NCBI GenBank assembly: GCA_027483645.1
Contig: JAIXUD010000009.1
Span: 614,814 to 678,813, forward strand
Direction: 5' to 3'
Length of the DNA stretch: 64,000 bases
Source: Sphingobacteriales bacterium
GTDB taxonomy: Bacteria > Bacteroidota > Bacteroidia > Chitinophagales > CAIOSU01
A model generated the notes under the pieces. It did no database searches. It was given only the letters and a program-made list of their open reading frames with translations, and was not told where the DNA came from. The number at the start of each line of letters is the position of its first letter. The stretch's first letter is position 1. The position numbers and the translations under genes were made by a program. This document shows, in pieces, positions 59,863 through 64,000 of the stretch.

Positions 59863-60750
59863 ATGGCTCAAGATGGACTAAACGGCCATGACTCGCTCCG
59901 GAATTTCCTTTTCGATACCCTTGAATATGTTCCGCATGTTGATAGCACATCGCCCGTATCGGGCGGATGCATTAACACTTGTCTTAGGCTGGAGACCAAC
60001 TCTGGCACCTTCTTTTTGAAATACAACCATGCTGACGCTTATGCAGGCATGATGGCTGCTGAAGCTTATGGGCTGGAGTTGCTGCGAAACACCAAAACCA
60101 TAGGTATACCCAAAGTAGTAGCCCAAAACGAATCAGGCGGGGTGGATTTTTTGGTATTGGAATGGATTGAACCTGCCGACGAAGTGCCTGATTATTGGCA
60201 GCAGTTCGGGCGCGATATGGCTGCCCTGCACCGCAATAACTCTCGTTATTTTGGTTTGGACAAAGACAATTACATAGGCAGCCTGGCCCAATCGAACACC
60301 TTAATGGAGGACGGTATCGACTTCTTCATTAGTCAACGCTTGCAGCCGCAGCTGCAGCGCGCCATTGATAAAAAGCAACTGCCTCTTGCGGCCATCACGC
60401 AATTCGAGGCACTTTATACCAAACTGCCCTCATTGCTCCCGCTTGAACCGCCCGCACTGCTACACGGCGACTTGTGGAGCGGCAACTACCTAACAGGTCC
60501 CGATGGCAAAGCTTGGTTGGTTGACCCCTCGGTACATTACGGTTTTCGGGAGGCGGAGATTGCCTACACCCAACTCTTCGGTGGGTTTAACATCAACTTT
60601 TACAACGCCTATAACGATGTGTTCCCACTTTTGGAGGGCTTCCATGACCGCAACGAAATCTATAACCTATATCCGCTACTAGTACACGTAAACTTATTTG
60701 GTGGAAATTATGCCAAACAAGTAATGTCTATCTTGGAGGAGTATGGTTAA
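59863..60750 (+). CDS. Fructosamine kinase family protein
   Basis: The 295-residue protein has SPVSGGCINTCLRLETNSGT, FFLKYNHADAY, LVLEWIEP, the catalytic loop LLHGDLWSGNYL, and metal-binding DPSVHYGFREAEIAYTQLFG. This aminoglycoside-kinase-like fold phosphorylates sugar adducts on amines so they can be removed, repairing glycated protein or small molecules. It starts 9 nt after the response regulator stop and may share its transcript. The specific substrate is unknown. Confidence 0.92.
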   Translation: MAQDGLNGHDSLRNFLFDTLEYVPHVDSTSPVSGGCINTCLRLETNSGTFFLKYNHADAYAGMMAAEAYGLELLRNTKTIGIPKVVAQNESGGVDFLVLEWIEPADEVPDYWQQFGRDMAALHRNNSRYFGLDKDNYIGSLAQSNTLMEDGIDFFISQRLQPQLQRAIDKKQLPLAAITQFEALYTKLPSLLPLEPPALLHGDLWSGNYLTGPDGKAWLVDPSVHYGFREAEIAYTQLFGGFNINFYNAYNDVFPLLEGFHDRNEIYNLYPLLVHVNLFGGNYAKQVMSILEEYG

Positions 60751-60874
60751 TTTTGTTGCTTTCGCAAGTAATATGAACTACTTTTATTTCGTTTTGATTG
60801 ATGTACATAGCGTTTAGCGCTTATTTCAATTTGGCATACTAGTTGCTTAAAGGGTAGTAAGAAAAATCGATAAA

Positions 60875-61468
60875 ATGATACGTTTGTTAACCTTTTTGAT
60901 GCTTTTGGTTGCCAGTGCGACCTTACAAGCCCAGGATAGCACCGGGTATATGACCCAGTATATTACCCCTGAAGGTGATACGCTTTATTTAGCCTCATTA
61001 GCCCCAGTTACCATATTAGAAAGGCGCGAGTTTAAAACCGATTTGGAGAGATCAAATTTCCGTAAGCTACAGCGCAACATGGCTATTGTATACCCTTATG
61101 CCGTAATGGCCAGGGAAATATATTTGGATATGCAGGATGACATGGCAGATATTGACAAACGCCGCCAAAAAAAGAAATACAAAAAAGAGCGCGAGGAAGA
61201 ATTGAAGGCCGAATTTGAAGAAAAGCTTAAAAAACTTACCACTACCCAAGGCCGATTGCTGGTAATGATGATAAACCGCTATACTGGCAACAACTGTTAT
61301 GCTTTGATAAAAGAGCTGAAGGGTGGTATGGCCGCATTCGGGTGGAACTTGATAGCCAAGCGCTGGGACTACGACTTGAAAGAACCTTATGTAGCCGCCA
61401 ATAATCCGGATATGGAGTTTATCATCTATAAACTAGAGGAAGCGGAAAAGCTAAAGGCGAATCAATAG
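60875..61468 (+). CDS. DUF4294 protein (exported)
   Basis: The 197-residue protein has a signal peptide (LLTFLMLLVASATLQAQ), then the DUF4294 core: YLASLAPVTILERREFKTDL, RNMAIVYPYAVMAREIYLDM, LMVMMINRYTGNNCYALI-type helix (VMMINRYTGNNCYALIKEL) and GMAAFGWNLIAKRWDYDLK. A Lys/Arg/Glu-rich helix lies between. The family is restricted mainly to Bacteroidota and has no assigned role. Its stop overlaps the end of the convergent glycosyltransferase gene by 7 nt. Confidence 0.88.
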   Translation: MIRLLTFLMLLVASATLQAQDSTGYMTQYITPEGDTLYLASLAPVTILERREFKTDLERSNFRKLQRNMAIVYPYAVMAREIYLDMQDDMADIDKRRQKKKYKKEREEELKAEFEEKLKKLTTTQGRLLVMMINRYTGNNCYALIKELKGGMAAFGWNLIAKRWDYDLKEPYVAANNPDMEFIIYKLEEAEKLKANQ

Positions 61469-62451
61469 CGACTTACTACTTCCCTTACAATATCGGCGGG
61501 GCTTATCTCGCGCATACATTTAAAATGCCCTTCGGGGCATTTTTCATATCCAATTTTCGAGCACGGGCGGCAGTGCAAGCCTTTGGTTTCCATGATTACA
61601 GAAACCAAGCTGCTCGACTTTCCATAATAAGGATGCATCCCAAACTCCGGTATAGTATTGCCCCAAAGAGATATGATAGGCTTTTGAAACGCCGCGGCTA
61701 TGTGCATCAGCCCCGTATCATTGCTTACTACTACCCTACCCTGCCTAACCAGCGATGCAGAACCATTCAGGTTGAACTGCCCGCAAGCATTCCATACCAA
61801 TGGATTAGCACTTGCGGATACAATGGCTTCGCCAGCGGCTTTGTCTTCCGGACCCCCTAATAACACGATGGGGTGTGGTATTGCCTTACAAACTTTTGCG
61901 AGTAAGTCCACCGGGTATTGCTTGGTGGCGTGCTTGGCGCCGATAACGATGGCCACATAACCGTTGCGGTGGGTTTCGGGCAGTTGTTCGGTTGTTACTT
62001 CTTGAACCCGTGGGATGTAATATTCAAGCCCAAGGCCATCATCGGTTACACCCAGCGGTGCTGCGGCGGCTAAATACCTGTCAACTATATGCACGGGTAA
62101 CAGCTTATCCACCTTAAACTTCACCATCAGCCACTTCTCGATGTTCATTTTATAGAACACCGACTCCCTTTTACCAAGCAGCTTGCGTATGGCAAAAGTG
62201 CGCTGGTTGTTGTGCAGGTCGATAATGTAATCGAAACCAAAAGTCTTCAAATACTTTACCGTAGGCAATAACCCATCTTGCAAAAAATGAAACTGATCGA
62301 TATACGGGTTGCCTTCTAGAATAGAGGCAAACAACTTCTTGGTAAGAAAATGCACCTCCGCGCCGGGCACTTGCTGTTTCACGCACCTAACTACGGGCGT
62401 GGTGAGCACAATGTCTCCGATAGAACTAAAGCGGATGATGAGTATTTTCAA
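61462..62451 (-). CDS. Family 9 glycosyltransferase (heptosyltransferase-like)
   Basis: The 329-residue GT-B enzyme has ILIIRFSSIGDIVLTTPVVR, VHFLTKKLF, YIIDLHNNQRTFAIRKL, PIVLLGGPEDK and VVSNDTGLMHIAAAFQKPII with LWGNTIPEFGMHPY. It resembles ADP-heptose:LPS heptosyltransferases, but the sugar donor in Bacteroidota is uncertain. It acts at the cytoplasmic face in LPS or polysaccharide core assembly. A TTG at 62451 is the only start that keeps the N-terminal strand. The C-terminal CRPCSKIGYEKCPEGHFKCM has several Cys. Confidence 0.9.
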   Translation of the reverse strand: MKILIIRFSSIGDIVLTTPVVRCVKQQVPGAEVHFLTKKLFASILEGNPYIDQFHFLQDGLLPTVKYLKTFGFDYIIDLHNNQRTFAIRKLLGKRESVFYKMNIEKWLMVKFKVDKLLPVHIVDRYLAAAAPLGVTDDGLGLEYYIPRVQEVTTEQLPETHRNGYVAIVIGAKHATKQYPVDLLAKVCKAIPHPIVLLGGPEDKAAGEAIVSASANPLVWNACGQFNLNGSASLVRQGRVVVSNDTGLMHIAAAFQKPIISLWGNTIPEFGMHPYYGKSSSLVSVIMETKGLHCRPCSKIGYEKCPEGHFKCMREISPADIVREVVSRY

Positions 62452-62520
62452 ACTGTTTTTTTGCTCCTCTCCTGGAGCCTGCCGTTAGCATGTCGAACGG
62501 GGAGAGGTTGGGTGAGGGGT

Positions 62521-63027
62521 TTACTTCAAATACTTCGCTGCCTCTTCTGCATACACCTTCGCGCTAAACTCCAGCATACCCAGCGTACTCTCGCCCAATT
62601 GGCGTATCACCTTACCTGGAGAGCCTACGAACAACGAATAATCCGGTATCACCTCGCCTTCCTTTACCAAGGCATTGGCACCAATCACACAGCCTTTGCC
62701 AATCACCGCACCATTGAGTACTACGGCTTTTATACCGATAAGTGAATGGTCTCCAACGGTACAGCCGTGCAACACCGCACCGTGGCCAACGGTTACACCT
62801 TTGCCAACGGTAAGCGGCGTACCATGGTCTACATGCATAATCACCGCCTCCTGCACATTGCTATCGTCGCCAATGGTAATGCTGTCAAAATCAGCACGCA
62901 AGGTAGCCCCGTACCAAATGGAAACGCGGTTGCCCAGTGTTACATTGCCCAGCACATAAGCATTCGGCGCGACGAAAACGCCTTCGCCTTTGGTTACTTG
63001 GTTTTGGAGTTGTTGGAGGTAGGACAT
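62521..63027 (-). CDS. Gamma-carbonic-anhydrase-like hexapeptide-repeat protein
   Basis: The 168-residue left-handed beta-helix protein has repeats such as NAYVLGNVTLGNRVSIWYGATL, and metal His in IMHVDHGTPL and VGHGAVLHGC. The C-terminal helix follows PGKVIRQL. Trimeric members bind zinc at subunit interfaces; some have carbonic anhydrase activity and many (YrdA/PaaY-like) are untested. It lies 69 nt upstream of the glycosyltransferase gene. Confidence 0.9.
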   Translation of the reverse strand: MSYLQQLQNQVTKGEGVFVAPNAYVLGNVTLGNRVSIWYGATLRADFDSITIGDDSNVQEAVIMHVDHGTPLTVGKGVTVGHGAVLHGCTVGDHSLIGIKAVVLNGAVIGKGCVIGANALVKEGEVIPDYSLFVGSPGKVIRQLGESTLGMLEFSAKVYAEEAAKYLK

Positions 63028-63329
63028 TGGTAGATTGGTTATTAGTTATTGGTTACTGGTATAAAACTAATCAACTAGAAGGTAATTATCCGCAAATGTT
63101 ATGCATGATAGCATACACGCTGTCATTATCAGCTACGAAAATGTGTAAAAAAGAAGGAGAGGCATTGGTTAATGACCATTAATCTTCGTGGCAGGGGATT
63201 GCCACAGGCCATTGTAGAGCAATGCTCAGCCTCAAAATCATGTAGGCCTTCGCAATGACGTTCGTTTTTATTGGTTTTGTTTGTTTTTTGAAGCATCCAT
63301 GGTCTATCGTCCTTGGTCCATCGTCCAAA
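63028..63329. repeat. Intergenic region with a third CGTCATTGCGAAGGC element (63189-63263)
   Basis: GGCAGGGGATTGCCACAGGC (from 63190) leads to a final TGTAGGCCTTCGCAATGACG (63241-63260). It matches 16471-16541 with changes in the middle. GGTCTATCGTCC/GGTCCATCGTCC units follow near 63301. No gene is seen. Confidence 0.8.
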
Positions 63330-63851
63330 CTATATACTCAACAAGCCTTCCGGAATAATCATCTTGATGCTCTTGGCTTTGTGGTCAACGGATTGCACTA
63401 GCTCATCGGCCAGGGGCAAGAGGACTTCGCGGCCACGGTAAGTTATTTGGGCCAAATCGTGTGCGGGCATGGGCTCTATGCTTTCGATAGTGCCCACAAA
63501 CTCGCCAGTCTCGGAGAATAGCATATAGCCTACTGCAAAATCGTAGGCGCTTTCTTGGATATCGGTAAAGAAGTATTCCTTCACCTTATCATCTTGCATA
63601 TAGATGGCCTTGCCCGGCAACAGGGCGGCTTCCTCGGGGTTGTTCAATTCCTCCAGTTTCAGCAAATACTGGTCGTCGCCAGTGCCGTTCAGTTCTTCGG
63701 GAAAGTAAGGGAGGTTTTTGGCTTCGGTACCAATCAGCAAGGGTGGTAAATCATCCACCCATAAAGCAGTAAGAGGATAGCTGAAAGTAATTTTCAACCA
63801 TCCTCTTATACCGTGTACTTTATGTACTTTGCCAACCTGAATGAGTTCCAT
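63330..63851 (-). CDS. rimM: 16S rRNA processing protein RimM
   Basis: The 173-residue protein has an N-terminal RimM domain with VGKVHKVHGIRGWLKITF and a C-terminal PRC barrel with VGYMLFSETGEFVGTIESI, LLPLADELVQSVD and MIIPEGLLS. It assists maturation of the 30S head by binding S19. It follows the S16 gene by 32 nt on the same strand, the standard rpsP-rimM order. Confidence 0.95.
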   Translation of the reverse strand: MELIQVGKVHKVHGIRGWLKITFSYPLTALWVDDLPPLLIGTEAKNLPYFPEELNGTGDDQYLLKLEELNNPEEAALLPGKAIYMQDDKVKEYFFTDIQESAYDFAVGYMLFSETGEFVGTIESIEPMPAHDLAQITYRGREVLLPLADELVQSVDHKAKSIKMIIPEGLLSI

Positions 63852-63883
63852 TCAAAGGTTTTTATTGAGGCAAAAAATAAATA

Positions 63884-64000
63884 TTATGCTTTCTCTTCGC
63901 CTTCTTCGGCAGCAGGAGCTTCTTCAGCGGCAGGGGCCTCTTCGGCCGCAGGCGCTTCAGCAACTTCGTTGGCTTCTTCAGTAGATGCAGTCTCAGCAGC
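63884..64000 (-). CDS. rpsP: 30S ribosomal protein S16, C-terminal end (partial)
   Basis: Only the last 38 codons are in the window: Ala/Glu-rich EVAEAPAAEEAPAAEEAPAA, then EEGEEKA and TAA. Bacteroidota S16 proteins carry such acidic, repetitive C-terminal extensions, and the position before rimM supports the call. The conserved S16 core lies outside the window, so identity rests on tail and context. Confidence 0.75.
   Translation of the reverse strand, partial: AAETASTEEANEVAEAPAAEEAPAAEEAPAAEEGEEKA

Noticed and set aside
1-64000. tRNA, rRNA, tmRNA or CRISPR arrays
   Set aside because: No T-loop/cloverleaf pattern, rRNA core sequence or regular repeat-spacer array was found by eye on either strand; tRNAscan-SE and Infernal were not available.

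Overview
The window comes from a member of the Bacteroidota, most likely a Chitinophagales or Sphingobacteriales-type genome. The evidence is four proteins with type IX secretion (T9SS) C-terminal sorting tails, SprB-type repeats, TAnnTTTG -7 promoter boxes with little Shine-Dalgarno signal, a TonB-dependent receptor, Kdo and LPS transport genes, and families largely confined to Bacteroidota (DUF4294, DUF6428, OstA-like proteins). No rRNA, tRNA or CRISPR array was seen.

Layout. 1-0.7 kb: 5' end of a TonB-dependent receptor under a TPP riboswitch. 0.7-7.0 kb: an accessory, repeat-rich region with a Gabija anti-phage pair (gajA-gajB, visibly AT-rich against GC-richer neighbours), a DUF2279 protein behind an antitoxin-like mini-ORF, and a VapBC toxin-antitoxin module between direct repeats. 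7.0-16.2 kb: a cyclic-nucleotide-domain histidine kinase, a GMC oxidoreductase, a TetR-regulated SDR/membrane-protein unit with a visible operator, a nitroreductase/OsmC pair, a YjdI-CDGSH iron-sulfur protein and an acyl-CoA carboxylase beta subunit. 16.6-20.4 kb: a Kelch T9SS protein, CinA and a secreted unknown.

20.4-33.3 kb is an envelope block: an LptA/OstA-like protein, an MCE/MlaD protein, an LptD-like protein, an N-acetylmuramoyl-L-alanine amidase, KdsB, a decayed DUF892 gene, CTP synthase, YidC and a lipoprotein. These would make Kdo, carry LPS and lipid across the periplasm, and insert membrane proteins. 33.3-40.8 kb holds a large Ig/PKD T9SS protein, ComEC and a secreted unknown. 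Biotin genes bioA, bioF-bioD and bioB lie within about 14 kb on the minus strand, separated by unrelated operons (ATP-grasp/DinB, DoxX/YHS with a Crp regulator, DUF4160-DUF2442, and an arsR-DUF6428-small membrane protein-arsC operon).

52.2-53.25 kb is an IS200-like/RAYT transposase embedded in a cluster of two-hairpin palindromic repeats. Further copies lie at 14.0 and 23.3-23.5 kb. The stems differ between copies but the pairing is kept. 53.4-58.8 kb encodes an 1811-residue T9SS protein with SprB repeats around an unidentified His/Cys-rich domain. The window ends with a NarL-type regulator, a fructosamine kinase, DUF4294, a family 9 glycosyltransferase, a gamma-carbonic-anhydrase-like protein and rimM-rpsP.

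The strongest leads are the REP-like repeat/transposase system, Gabija, the TPP riboswitch with its consensus promoter, the flanked VapBC module, the unidentified domain in the giant T9SS protein, and a recurrent -7-box/N4/ATG arrangement suggesting leaderless mRNAs.
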